A stretch of 64,000 nt of DNA from assembly GCF_014189455.1 (NCBI RefSeq), contig NZ_CP050297.1, forward strand, positions 186,001-250,000, in the 5' to 3' direction. Below, piece after piece: positions 19,503-29,177 of this stretch (its first letter is position 1; each line of letters opens with the position of its first letter). The position numbers were made by a program, and so were the translations under genes. Source of the stretch: Mesorhizobium huakuii. Its GTDB lineage: Bacteria > Pseudomonadota > Alphaproteobacteria > Rhizobiales > Rhizobiaceae. The notes beneath the pieces were generated by a model. The model was not told the DNA's origin. It was given only the letters and a program-made list of their open reading frames with translations, and made no database searches.

Positions 19503-20320
19503 GGCACCGTAAACTTAACGCTGTGAAGACAAGATCTGGGAGTGAGGCTTTGGTTCATTCGGCGTGAAGGCGCGCGATTTGGCGCCATGCTTGCATGGCA
19601 GTTGCTCGCAGTTCTCGATGGTGGGTGGATGGAATATCGTGGCGGGGAACGTTAAAGAGGTTGGCGATCGGGTCGTGGACGGAAACGAAACGCTGAAGAT
19701 ATCGCGCTGACTTGAAGCGCTTCATGACCCTCTCCCGCCGTCGGACGGGTTGATGAGAGTTCTCCGCCCGATTGTTCAGGCCCTTGTGCGAGCGATGCTC
19801 GACGCCTGGCATGATCTCCCGCTTCGCCGCACCGTAGGATCGAAGCTTGTCGGTGATCATCACACGCGGCGAACGGCCTTGCCCTTTCAGAAGCTTTCGC
19901 ATCAAGCGCTTTGCCGCCTTGGCATTGCGACGGCTTTGCACCAACACGTCGAGAACAAACCCGTCCTGATCAACGGCGCGCCAAAGCCAGTGTTTCTTTC
20001 CACCGATGGTGATGACAACCTCATCGAGATGCCATTTGTCGCCGAGCTTGCCGGCCGATCGCTTCCGGATATCATTGGCAAAGTGTCTGCCAAATTTCTC
20101 AGCCCAAAGTCGCACGGTCTGGTGAGAGACGATGACGCCACGAGCTGCCAGCATATCCTCGACCATCCGCAGGCTGAGCGGAAACCGGAAATAGAGCCAA
20201 ACGGCATGGGCAATCACCTGCGCCGGAAATCGGTGGCGACGATAAAGAGGATCACGGGAAAATCTGGTCATGCCGCCAGATCCCACATTTTGATCGATGC
20301 CCGGTTAACGTTACGGTGCC
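19503..20320 (-). mobile_element. IS6-family insertion sequence
   Basis: An 818-bp element with terminal inverted repeats starting GGCACCGTAA at both ends. The 8-bp flanks differ (GGAATATC left, CGTCGGCG right), so there is no target duplication. IS6 elements act through cointegrates and recombination, so this copy probably marks a deletion or fusion joint. Its right end lies only 11 bp from the virA stop codon. Confidence 0.9.
19555..20271 (-). CDS. IS6-family transposase
   Basis: A transposase of 238 residues from the ATG at 20271 (five codons more from 20286). The N-terminal helix-turn-helix region (SLRMVEDMLAARGV) is followed by the DDE triad: WHLDEVVI (Asp), VMITDKLRSY (Asp) and NRAENSHQPVRRRE (Glu). 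It appears complete for the family. Confidence 0.93.
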   Translation of the reverse strand: MTRFSRDPLYRRHRFPAQVIAHAVWLYFRFPLSLRMVEDMLAARGVIVSHQTVRLWAEKFGRHFANDIRKRSAGKLGDKWHLDEVVITIGGKKHWLWRAVDQDGFVLDVLVQSRRNAKAAKRLMRKLLKGQGRSPRVMITDKLRSYGAAKREIMPGVEHRSHKGLNNRAENSHQPVRRRERVMKRFKSARYLQRFVSVHDPIANLFNVPRHDIPSTHHRELRATAMQAWRQIARLHAE

Positions 20321-20331
20321 CGTCGGCGGCA

Positions 20332-22839
20332 TTATCCCATCATCATCGTACGAATCGCATGGCCCATTGTCCTGAATGAGACCGGCTCGGGCAGACACAG
20401 GACGAACGTCTGATTATCAGATGGGATCGGCATGGGATCGGTGCCACCAATGACGATGATAGGCACCGTCATGAGGGTGGGGCACACTGTTTCGGCCTGT
20501 CCTCGCCCCAGGAAAGACGATTTATCGAAAATTAGGAGCTCGGCTGCCTTCCCACTCTCGATCCACTCGCAAAGACTTTCGAAGGTCGCGAAGCCAATCG
20601 GCTTATAACCCAGCGCGGCGATCCTGTCCTTGTAAATCTCCAACGCTGCTGGATCGGGCTCCACGACTGCAATGATTTCTCCGTTGCCGAGTGAACCATC
20701 GTATGGGCCGAAAGCGAGATCAGCTCTGACTGGCTCCTCCGCAGAGGCCGGTAAGTAGAGATCGAAGCGTGTACCTCGGCCAACAGCCGAGGTGACGTCA
20801 AGGCATCCTGCGAGCGCCCTCACATGGCGGTCCACTGCTGCAAGACCCAGTCCAGTCCCGCCGACGCGAGAGCGCGTGGTAAAAAAGGGCTCGAAGATAT
20901 GCGGTAGTACAGAACTTGCGATTCCTTGGCCATCGTCGCTGAGGGAGAGGAGAACGTAATCTCCCGGAGTCAAGGTGCCCTGAGCCAGGGGCCTCGTTCG
21001 ACAGATGTGAGCGCGAGAAACGCTAACCTCGACACGACCCTCATTCAAGAGAGCCTCCGACGCGTTCTTGCACAGATTCATAAGGATCTGCTGAATCTCG
21101 CTTGGGCTGCCCTCGATCACCGTTTGCCACTCGTTGATCTTGAAGTTCAACTGAACATCTGCACGAACTGTAACCCGCAACAATGGCGCGAGATCCATTA
21201 CAATCTCGGAGACATCGAAAGGCATCGTCACGCACTGCCGATTACGACTTAATAACAAAATCTGTTCAATGATCAGCTTGGCTCGGTTGCCGGCCAAGAT
21301 GATTTGGTCGATGTGGCCCCGAGTTCTCGAGGGACGACGCACAAGACTTTTGGCTATCTCTGCGTAGCCCATTATAGCTCCTAAAATATTATTGAACTCA
21401 TGTGCAACGCCGCTTGCGATTGTGCCGACAGCCCTCAGCCTTTCCGCATGCTCAAGCCTACTCTCAAGAAGGTTGCGTTCCGTCTGTATATGTTGCATTT
21501 CAAGATGATTGCTTAAACGCACAGTAGTGTCGGCCAGAACCCGGAGCTCGTCTGCGGATGGTACTGAGCGGTCTCTTTCAAAGACAACGATACAAACCGC
21601 GATCTGCTGATCGGAGACCCTGCAACCAACAATTTGACAAGAACCGGAAGTGCCGACCGCAGTCCGGACCACTTCCAGCGCGGGAACGACGCGGAAGACT
21701 GGCTGTCCTGCGTGGACAAGTGAGACGACCTCATCGATTAACATGGCGCCCCAGACGACGCTCATGCGCGGATTGGCCACAAAGCACTCGGAAATCCTGC
21801 TGATACTCGGATCCACCAGAGCAAGCGCGCATTGATCCGCACCGAAAACGCGCTGAACGAGTCTAAGCGCTGCTTCGGTGGAGAAGCGGCGCGAGGCCTT
21901 CGTTGCTTGACGGCCTTTGAAGCAAGCGTCGATCTCACTCATTACCGCGCCAAGCTCCAACCGCCTTTCCAACCGGTTCGTCCGCACATTCAGCCTGGAG
22001 GCTCGAAGGGTCGCAAACAGGCAAAGGCATATGGACAGCGAGCCAAAGAAAAGTCGTGTACGCTGCGCTTGCGCGCTGGCCAAGCTGTAGTCTTTTAGAT
22101 GTTCGCGCTCCAGTTCGGCGGCCTTGGCGAACGTGTCAGAGGATGCGATCCGATTGGCACCGCGGTCCACTCTCGACAACGCGGACAGGATAGCGCGGCC
22201 CTTGCGGACAACATCCTCGGTGGCTTGGTCCTGGCTCGGAGGAAGTCGGCTGAGAGACTGATCGATCTGTGATGCGAGGCTGAATCCTGGTCTGGCCGAA
22301 AACTGAAGGATCAAATTGGAAAGTTCAAGCCTGTTCGACGGTGTCCCCTCAAGGCGATTGACCGAAAGAGCAAATCGTACGAGAGAGCTTTGTATAAGCT
22401 CATTTTGCGCCGCCGCGGCCGAGATGGCAGACTTTGTGATCTCGACGGACTGCTTGAGCTGTGCAAGCAAACTGGGGTCCCCTCTGGAGCTCTCATCGGG
22501 CGAAATCTCGACAAGGCGTTGCAAGTCTTCAACGTTCCTTTGCAATGCCTGTACCGTAGAAACAACGGAGCCGAAGTCCAATGCCATGCCGGTTCGAGCG
22601 CGGGCGACATCGCGCTGGAGCAATGCAGAGTTGATCTGAATCGTTCGCAGTTCTCTTAGGACCGCCTCGTTGATCTGGGGGTCCTGCCTCAGCATCGCGG
22701 CCAAGAGCCCAAACAAGGCTGCCAGGATGATTACAAAAACCGTTTGATCCGCGGTCCGCTTCTTCCGAAGGTCCGATATGAATTCTACCTCCTCATTGCT
22801 TTGGTGTGGGGCCGGATGCTGCTGGAACAAGAAAACCAC
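20332..22839 (-). CDS. virA: VirA hybrid sensor histidine kinase
   Basis: An 835-residue inner-membrane sensor close to Agrobacterium VirA in length and layout. It has two transmembrane helices (about residues 33-50 and 263-279) around a periplasmic domain, then a GAF-like linker. The kinase core has the phospho-acceptor His480 ([12 protein letters not shown]), the N box ([12 protein letters not shown]) and the G boxes ([17 protein letters not shown]). A C-terminal receiver-like domain (from about residue 711) holds a possible Asp in LLIFDKSS. In rhizobia with this system VirA and VirG control vir genes during symbiosis. The IS6 element ends 11 bp past the stop and separates it from virG. Confidence 0.95.
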   Translation of the reverse strand: MVFLFQQHPAPHQSNEEVEFISDLRKKRTADQTVFVIILAALFGLLAAMLRQDPQINEAVLRELRTIQINSALLQRDVARARTGMALDFGSVVSTVQALQRNVEDLQRLVEISPDESSRGDPSLLAQLKQSVEITKSAISAAAAQNELIQSSLVRFALSVNRLEGTPSNRLELSNLILQFSARPGFSLASQIDQSLSRLPPSQDQATEDVVRKGRAILSALSRVDRGANRIASSDTFAKAAELEREHLKDYSLASAQAQRTRLFFGSLSICLCLFATLRASRLNVRTNRLERRLELGAVMSEIDACFKGRQATKASRRFSTEAALRLVQRVFGADQCALALVDPSISRISECFVANPRMSVVWGAMLIDEVVSLVHAGQPVFRVVPALEVVRTAVGTSGSCQIVGCRVSDQQIAVCIVVFERDRSVPSADELRVLADTTVRLSNHLEMQHIQTERNLLESRLEHAERLRAVGTIASGVAHEFNNILGAIMGYAEIAKSLVRRPSRTRGHIDQIILAGNRAKLIIEQILLLSRNRQCVTMPFDVSEIVMDLAPLLRVTVRADVQLNFKINEWQTVIEGSPSEIQQILMNLCKNASEALLNEGRVEVSVSRAHICRTRPLAQGTLTPGDYVLLSLSDDGQGIASSVLPHIFEPFFTTRSRVGGTGLGLAAVDRHVRALAGCLDVTSAVGRGTRFDLYLPASAEEPVRADLAFGPYDGSLGNGEIIAVVEPDPAALEIYKDRIAALGYKPIGFATFESLCEWIESGKAAELLIFDKSSFLGRGQAETVCPTLMTVPIIVIGGTDPMPIPSDNQTFVLCLPEPVSFRTMGHAIRTMMMG

Positions 22840-22841
22840 GT

Positions 22842-23111
22842 TTATCTCTTGAGAGCATTCGCCAATCGGCGAAGTGCAAACGTGTATGTTTGGACCGTTC
22901 TCTCGCTATATTTTTGCTGAGCCGCAGCGTGAGTGATCGCCTGATCAATAAGGTCCCGGTGTTCGCCGGACAGATGGGGATAGCGGGTAGCGCGGGCGCC
23001 AGTCGCGACAGGATCGGCTCGGTGCGGCTCGGCCACGGGCTGCTCAAAGCCCACTTGCCGGGCCTGGCCCGCATCCGGCAAGAGGCCATGGCGGTCCCCG
23101 AAAGAGAGCAT
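22842..23111 (-). pseudogene. Duplicated N-terminal fragment of the effector gene
   Basis: An 89-codon frame closely related to residues 25-105 of the effector encoded at 23232-24494 (shared motifs YPHLSGEHRDLIDQAITHAA and RRLANAL). It ends at a stop right before virA. It is either a relic of a tandem paralogue or the product of an internal duplication; no ribosome site or secretion signal was seen. Confidence 0.6.
22861..23083. repeat. Direct repeat of about 220 bp (second copy at 24205-24421)
   Basis: This stretch and 24205-24421 share long identical blocks, for example GGTCCCGGTGTTCGCCGGAC. By eye identity is about 90 percent. Both are in the same orientation and encode the same effector segment, so recombination between them would delete about 1.3 kb. 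Confidence 0.8.
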
Positions 23112-23231
23112 CGCTTCCGGGACGCGTTGAGTCCCATGGGAGAAGCCTTTGGGGACGGCGAATGAGACGTTTATAGAGTCCTCGATCGCAGCGGGGGGCT
23201 CCTCAGACCATGCGAAGGGCGCGGCCTCCGC

Positions 23232-24494
23232 TTACAGCCTCCGGATGTTTTCGGACCCTGTCCCTTGAACCGGTACCCCTTCCAATGGCAATTCACCCAA
23301 CTGCTGCATGGGGGGCTGAATGGGGGGGCTGCATCGGCACGCCTGAATTGCCGATTTCGCTCAGCGGCTGCTGAATGGCGGCGGCTTGTGGCGTATTCAG
23401 GGCCCTCTGCCTCTCCGCTGGCCACAACAGCGCTGTGGAATGTTCATTGTTGATGATGACCCACTCGGGTGGCAGGTGGTTGCCCGGGTTAAGCGCATCC
23501 GGCGAGGGCCGGATCTGCTGTTCGCTGGCAGCTAACACTGGCGGGGCGGCGGCCTGAACTCCGGCGTGCTCAGAGCCGGCGGCTGCGAAAGCGTCCGCAA
23601 CGCTGCTGTTGAGGTCACCCGGTCCAGCGGGCATCCCTGGGTCGCTGAAAAAGACGAGGCGGCTTGATCATCCTGCCGTCGCTGAAGCACTTCGCTCAAC
23701 CCCTGTTCCAGTCGCAGAAGCCGCTCTGGATTGATTGGCGGCTCGTCAGCTCGATCATCGAACAGCAGCCGGACCGCCTCGGCAATCCCGTCTGACGTGG
23801 GCTCCGCATCGCGAACCCGTTGCAACGCAAAGAGGAGATTGCGGTGGCTTGGAAACAACGTCTCGGCGAATTTGATCCGCGAATCATGATCCAGCCCAGA
23901 GATCGTCAGGCCCCGACTCTCGAGCGCCTCAGAAAATTTGCGAAGATTACGACCATATTCAGCACGGCTGCTTGAGGCCAACCTGCTGTCACTGGTCACT
24001 TGTTCTAAGACATGCGCGTCTGCCTTTGAGGGCACCGGCGCTGGCCGCCCGACAGCAGCTGAATAGCCCGGCTCATGATACGCACGCAGGACGTTCAACG
24101 CCCTCTTTATGCCGTCGTTTTTCGGAAAGAAAGCATCGACGTGATCGACCAGGAATTGGTGAGTTTTTAGATCAGTCGCTTGGCCACGAGCGCCGAGATC
24201 ATTTGCCAATTGGCGAAGTGAATACGTGTATTTTCGGACCGTCGCCGCGCTATAGTTTTGCTGAACCGCAGCGTGAGTGATAGCCTGATCAATAAGGTCC
24301 CGGTGTTCGCCGGACAGATGGGGATAGCGGATAGCACGGGCGCCACTCGCGACAGGATCGGCTCGGTGCGGCTCGGCCACGTGCTGCTCAAAACCCACTT
24401 GCCGGGCCTGGCCCGCTTGCCCCTCTTCCAAGCCAGCGTCCTGCACCTGCGACAAAGCTGTTACACGGGATGGATTACTATTTCTCGGGTCCAT
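23232..24494 (-). pseudogene. Putative T4SS effector of the Msi059/NopD-like repeat type, frameshifted
   Basis: Starts 13 bp after virD4, so it is probably cotranscribed with it. The N-terminal 320 residues are open. They contain two helical units of the kind TVRKYTYSLRQLAN and RAEYGRNLRKFSEAL, as in large rhizobial effectors with SUMO-protease domains. The position beside virD4 fits msi059 of M. loti R7A. Adding one base at the A5 run 23648-23652 and removing one from the G7 run 23322-23328 gives a continuous frame to a TAA at 23232, about 420 codons. The restored part is proline-rich and ends GSENIRRL. No protease catalytic residues are visible, so the function is unproven. Confidence 0.6.
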
Positions 24495-24506
24495 ACTAGC
24501 CTCACA

Positions 24507-26252
24507 TCAAACTGTATCGTCAAAGTCCTGCGCCAATTCACGCAGCGGGTCATCAAGTTGAGATTCTGCGGAGAGCCCCTCGTCTGCTATCGTCAAGGGT
24601 ACCGGCTCCGGGAGGGCGCCTGTCTGGCTTTCAAAGATGCGTTTCAGAATGCGATCCGAAAAATATCGCACCTTCCTCAATTGCAATGGTGGCAGACCTT
24701 TGATGAGAACGATCTCGTACTCGTCATTGAGCAGCCGCACCTGTTCGGGACGCAACAGCGGTGCACCCTGATGTGACTTCTGAATGTTCAAATCGAACCT
24801 TCGCGCCTGACTGTAGGAAATCGATTGCGCTTGAAACGTGTATTCACCGATTGCTTTGGAAATATAGTTCGGAGTCTCGTCATCGGCCGTGGCCATGAAC
24901 ACTTGCAGACCGGTATTGCTGAGAAAATTCTGCTTGCCAGCCTCGCCATAGGCCCCCGTCAGTGCCGAGAGACTTTGGATGATGAGCATGAAGCGACCCT
25001 TGTAGCCCGCGATGGTCGTAATTGCGGTCTCGATCGCCTCCAGCTTGCCCAAGTGCTTGAATTCATCGAGCAGAAAGAGAACTTCGTGCTTTTCATCCCG
25101 GCGAGCCAGCGACCGCTGTAGAATTGAAACGACTTGCTGAAAGAACAGGCGTATTAAAGGCGCGACCACCTCAAGATCGTTCGGACCAACGCAAAGATAG
25201 ATGCACGTTCTGCGACGGCGAAGATCATAGACCGAGAAATCCGAGCGACTTGTCGCCGCCTTTACAGCGGGATCCGCCCACAATTTGAGCCCACCATCGC
25301 CAAGCACGGACGTGTAGGAGGTTAGGATCTTTGTATCGTTCCCCGCCATGTCGTCGAAGATGCGTTGTGCCTCTTTGTTCCGGGTCTCCATGGCAAGTCG
25401 CGCGAAGAGCTTAAACTTTTCCCCCGGTTGGGCGAAGAGATCATAGACGGCGCCTATTGTTGGCGTGCCCCGCTCGATACAGGCGAGGATGCCCGCGACA
25501 AATAAATCTCGCGCGCCGTTGACGAAACCTTCCGCGCCCTCCCCCTTCGCCGTAATTAGGTTTGCGGCCAAGCGGCGTGCCTCGGTGAATTGCTGCTGTG
25601 GAGACAGCGCTATAAGGTCCGACAGCGGATTATAGCAATTCGTGCGCCGCTCCGAATCCAGCGGCGCAAATTTGAATACCTCGTCGCCGGCGGCCTGGCG
25701 CGCCCTCGAGGTGAGCTCAAAAAGCTCCCCCTTGACGTCGAGAGCTATCACTGAGCCTTTGAACGTAAGTAGCGTTGGAATGACTATGCCGACACCCTTA
25801 CCAGCACGGGTCGGTGCAACGATAAGGCTGTGAGGCTGCTCGCCATTGGTCAGGTAGTGGCCAGGCCAGAAAGGACCACTCGACTTGCCAAATATCGGGC
25901 CTGTCACACCACGGTATCGTCGTAGATAACCTGTGCGTCGCATTTCATCCACCCGCGCCCAGCGCGCCGTCCCGTGATGTTCGAGGTTGCGCCGTCTTGC
26001 GATCTGCTGAATCAGCAAGACGACCACGGACGTTGAGAGCAAGATAGCTGTGCCCCGATAGAAGACGGGGGTTGCGAAACCCAGATAGAAGGGCGTCTCA
26101 AACCAAAAAGCACGGACGTCAAACGTCATCAACGCCTCGCCGCTACCCCCGTGGCGGAACGTTGTGTACAGACTTGCCGCGCAGAAGCCGAAGGCGAGCG
26201 AGCACGCGATGCTAAGAGCTATGTTGGGGGGCGTTGTTTTTGTTGAAGTCAT
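24507..26252 (-). CDS. virD4: VirD4 coupling protein
   Basis: Type IV coupling ATPase that selects substrates and feeds them to the VirB channel. Two N-terminal transmembrane helices (about residues 12-30 and 52-76) precede the TraG/VirD4 ATPase domain. Walker A is APTRAGKGVG (about residue 124-133) and Walker B is VLFLLDEFKHLGK. The ATG at 26252 is chosen because the N-terminus (MTSTKTTPPN) matches Agrobacterium VirD4; the frame is open 46 codons further upstream without likeness. Length is 581 residues, with the C-terminal tail shorter than in Agrobacterium. Its neighbours are effector candidates on both sides. Confidence 0.95.
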   Translation of the reverse strand: MTSTKTTPPNIALSIACSLAFGFCAASLYTTFRHGGSGEALMTFDVRAFWFETPFYLGFATPVFYRGTAILLSTSVVVLLIQQIARRRNLEHHGTARWARVDEMRRTGYLRRYRGVTGPIFGKSSGPFWPGHYLTNGEQPHSLIVAPTRAGKGVGIVIPTLLTFKGSVIALDVKGELFELTSRARQAAGDEVFKFAPLDSERRTNCYNPLSDLIALSPQQQFTEARRLAANLITAKGEGAEGFVNGARDLFVAGILACIERGTPTIGAVYDLFAQPGEKFKLFARLAMETRNKEAQRIFDDMAGNDTKILTSYTSVLGDGGLKLWADPAVKAATSRSDFSVYDLRRRRTCIYLCVGPNDLEVVAPLIRLFFQQVVSILQRSLARRDEKHEVLFLLDEFKHLGKLEAIETAITTIAGYKGRFMLIIQSLSALTGAYGEAGKQNFLSNTGLQVFMATADDETPNYISKAIGEYTFQAQSISYSQARRFDLNIQKSHQGAPLLRPEQVRLLNDEYEIVLIKGLPPLQLRKVRYFSDRILKRIFESQTGALPEPVPLTIADEGLSAESQLDDPLRELAQDFDDTV

Positions 26253-26501
26253 CGTTCGGTAGCTAATGTTGAGCTTGCTTTCAGACACCGAACCGACATC
26301 ACGCGATGTAGCCGCTCGACAGGTCGATGCGGGACCGGTGGATGCGAAACTTAGCATCGGCACCCCAGCAAATGGGGATTTGAAAGTCACGCACCGAAGA
26401 AAATATTAAGCAAGCCACGTCCACGGCCGGTGGATTGGAAAGCGGCAAAGCCGTGAACGGAAATTGGAGGGAGAGAGCGTCACTGTGCCATGGTCAAGAC
26501 C

Positions 26502-27386
26502 TCAGCGGCCCAAGTTCGTTCGATCTCTGCTTCTGGAGGAAGCTATTAGGTCTTCTCGGGCGTGATCGTAGGCGTCGCTTATGGACTGCGCGACGTTGCC
26601 ACCCTGCAACAGCTGTCCATGCGACGTTTGCGGTCCTACTGTATCACGGACTGACGTCTCAATACTTGTTATGTGCCCGTCCAAATTTGAAGTCCGTTCC
26701 CCTGCTGCACGCTGCGGCCGAGGCATGTTCTGCAACAGGCCATGCAGGTCGGGAAGTGAGCTAGCTTGCGCCTGTTGATTTGCGTCTAACTCATGATACA
26801 CGGCGACAATGGCATTTTGTGCGGTCGCCTTGACCATGAGGTCCTGGCCAGGATGAGCGGCCAATTCCATGGCCTGCTCAAAAATGCGAGATTTATTCCG
26901 CTCATTGAACTTACCAAAGTCTTTCGCCACAAACATAACTCCAAGAGCTTGCTCCATTGGGTCCATGTTGCCGATGCGATTAACAAGAGCAGTCTGCTTC
27001 TGGGGCCCTAAAAAATGGCCCACATTACTAGCCGCTCTGACTTGGAACAATGCTACCTCATCCGAGTTAAAACCCAATCCGGCCGTCAATCTGTCGACCA
27101 GATCGTTGGCTGATCGCCCGAGCTGGTTGTTGCGCCTATCAAATCTGCTGAGATCAGATTCTTGCCCGGGTGCAACGCCCTGAACTGCACGTCGCGCTTG
27201 CCTCTCCGCGGATTTGAAGCTCCCAAGATCGCGTGCTGTATCGCGCGGGTTAGCGGTTACTAACCGTTCTGCAACATTGGTCAGGGGTCCGCCTGGAAGG
27301 TCAAGGTTGTTACGGCGTTCCTCGGCCCTCCTCCCGTCCCTAGAAGAACTTCCAGCTGCACGTGTCCGTTTGCTATGGCGATCCAT
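26502..27386 (-). CDS. VirF/Msi061-like F-box effector
   Basis: A 294-residue protein with clear local likeness to Agrobacterium VirF, an F-box effector that recruits a host SCF ubiquitin ligase. The F-box region is LDLPGGPLTNVAERL (about residues 28-42), followed by SFKSAERQARRAV. The C-terminal DAYDHAREDL and Arg-rich tail (RSRDRTNLGR) also match VirF and resemble the positively charged T4SS secretion signal. The middle part (about residues 85-200) is absent from VirF. M. loti R7A encodes such a protein, Msi061, as a VirB/D4 substrate. The gene lies 249 bp upstream of virD4, and a vir-box-like site lies upstream of it. Confidence 0.85.
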   Translation of the reverse strand: MDRHSKRTRAAGSSSRDGRRAEERRNNLDLPGGPLTNVAERLVTANPRDTARDLGSFKSAERQARRAVQGVAPGQESDLSRFDRRNNQLGRSANDLVDRLTAGLGFNSDEVALFQVRAASNVGHFLGPQKQTALVNRIGNMDPMEQALGVMFVAKDFGKFNERNKSRIFEQAMELAAHPGQDLMVKATAQNAIVAVYHELDANQQAQASSLPDLHGLLQNMPRPQRAAGERTSNLDGHITSIETSVRDTVGPQTSHGQLLQGGNVAQSISDAYDHAREDLIASSRSRDRTNLGR

Positions 27387-27459
27387 TGCTCGGCCTCCAA
27401 AGTCGTTTCTCTACCCCATGAGATTACCACCGACGCTTGATCTGCTAAACCAATATGGT

Positions 27460-27473
27460 GTTACAGTTGTAGT
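27460..27473 (-). promoter_or_regulatory. vir-box-like VirG site upstream of the F-box effector
   Basis: GTTACAGTTGTAGT on the plus strand matches 12 of 14 positions of the vir-box consensus RTTDCAWWTGHAAY, which is nearly palindromic. It lies about 75 bp before the effector start. An IS256 copy is inserted only 18 bp further upstream, so sequences beyond the box have been separated from the gene. Confidence 0.5.
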
Positions 27474-27490
27474 CTCGCAGAGCTTCTCCC

Positions 27491-28890
27491 GAGCTATGCT
27501 GCAATTTGGGTGACGAGGCTGATCAAGCGGCGCTCTGCGGCTTCAGTTCAATGACCTCGATTCCATCCTGGAACGTTGCACCTGCGATGAGTTTAGGCAA
27601 CTGATTTTGTCCTTTCAGTCGTCGCCACGTCCTGGCCGCGGCCATGACCAGCTTGAAGACCATCAGCCTGGCGGTTTTCGAGGAGAGTGAGCCCTTGGTA
27701 CGCACCGTGCGATGGCGAACGGTCGCAAAGACGCTCTCGATGGGATTGGACGTTCGCAGATGATCCCAATGTTCGGCGGGGAAATCGTAGAACGCCAGCA
27801 AGGCATTCTGATCTTTGGTCAGGCAGTCGACCGCCTTGCCGTATTTCGCATCATATTTCTCGACAAAGACGGCAATCGCCCGTCTCGGCTGAGGCTCGGT
27901 TCGGGGCGGAAAAGATTTCGCGCAAGTCCGTCTTCATGGCGGCCTGCACCGATTTCGGCACCTTGTTGAGCACGTTGGCTGTCTTGTGCACCCAGCATCG
28001 CTGGTGCTTGGTGCCGGGAAGGAGCTCATCGAGCGCTTTCCAGAAGCCAAGCGCGCCGTCGCCGACGGCAAGATCGGGCGCGATCTGCAGGCCACGACGC
28101 TTGACGTCGACCAGCAGCTCGCGCCAGCTCTGTGCGCTCTCACGAATGCCGGTCTGGAAGCCGAGCAGCTCTTTCTTGCCCTCGGGCGTGGCGCCGATCA
28201 GGACCAGCATGCATTCGGCATGATCTTCCATCCGGGCCTGCAGGTAGACCCCGTCCGCCCACACATACACATAGCGGCGCGCCGAAAGATCGCGCTTTTG
28301 CCAACGATCGTATTCGATGCCCCACTCCGCCGTCAGTCGCGTGATCACCGAGGGTGAGAGGTTCGGCGCCTCCTTGCCCAACAGAGCTGCCAGAGCTTCC
28401 TGAAAGTCGCCCGTCGAAATGCCGCGCAGATAGAGAACGGGAAGAAGCGCATCCAGACTTCGTGTCCGACGCGCCCATTTCGGCAGGATCGATGAGGAAA
28501 AACGGATGCGCTCCGCTTCACCGTTCGCGCCGCGATCCCGGACCTTCACCCGGCTGACGGGCACCGCCCCGATCCCCGTCTGGATGCTCCGCTCCGGCCC
28601 GTGACCGTGCCGGACCAGCCGGTCACGTCCGTCCGGAAGCTTGAGATCCCGCATCTCGGCAAGAAACGCTTCGGCCTCCATCTCGATCGCCTGCGCCAGC
28701 AATTTGCGCGCGCCGGTGCGAAGCACATCCGTCAGGGGATCATCGATTTCGTCGGGCTGACGAAGGCGAACAATGTTGATAGTCTCGTTCATGGCGTATC
28801 GCTCTCCTTGAGAGGTTCTGGCAGGCTTCATCACCCGCCTCGATACGCCGCCCTTCTCAAACCGTCATCACCCAGTTTCAGCCATAGCTC
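27491..28890 (-). mobile_element. IS256-family element, copy 2
   Basis: A 1400-bp copy of the element at 17156-18554, in the opposite orientation. The same inverted repeats stand at both ends, and the flanks carry a perfect 9-bp duplication GCTTCTCCC (27482-27490 and 28891-28899). It is one base longer than copy 1 because of one extra C in its transposase gene; I noticed no other difference. Confidence 0.95.
27523..28792 (-). pseudogene. IS256-family transposase, frameshifted copy
   Basis: Same protein as the copy at 17254-18522 up to the codons for SAET. There a run of three C (27879-27881 on the plus strand, two in copy 1) shifts the frame and a stop follows about eight codons later. The remaining C-terminal part is open from 27801 to 27523. 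As sequenced it cannot make a full transposase, but the intact ends could be used by copy 1. Confidence 0.92.
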
Positions 28891-28917
28891 GCTTCTCCCA
28901 GCTCTCTGGGTCACGCC

Positions 28918-29121
28918 GTGAGCCGTAACCGGGTCAGGTTTTCCGGGCGGAGGGGGTTTGCGGCGAGCGCGTTCGTGATTCACCATGTGCCGACGCTACG
29001 GCCGACTTCGCCTGAAGGCCTGTCTCTCGCCGAGCTCCGCGGGCTGTTTGCTGCGCTGTTCAACGAAATGCCCGGTCCTCAAGGCCGGGTCGATAGCCTT
29101 GAGATCGACAACCAGAACTGA
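28918..29121 (+). CDS. Small hypothetical protein, probably an IS remnant
   Basis: A 67-codon frame from a GTG, with a helical, leucine- and glutamate-rich centre (EGLSLAELRGLFAALFNEMP). I recognise no family. It is squeezed between the IS256 end and an IS110 fragment, so it may be the leftover of a disrupted element. Confidence 0.25.
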   Translation: MSRNRVRFSGRRGFAASAFVIHHVPTLRPTSPEGLSLAELRGLFAALFNEMPGPQGRVDSLEIDNQN

Positions 29122-29177
29122 ACGTGCCTCAAATATTCAAGCCCAAACCGCCTCTTCTACGCGCCGCCTGACCCCAG

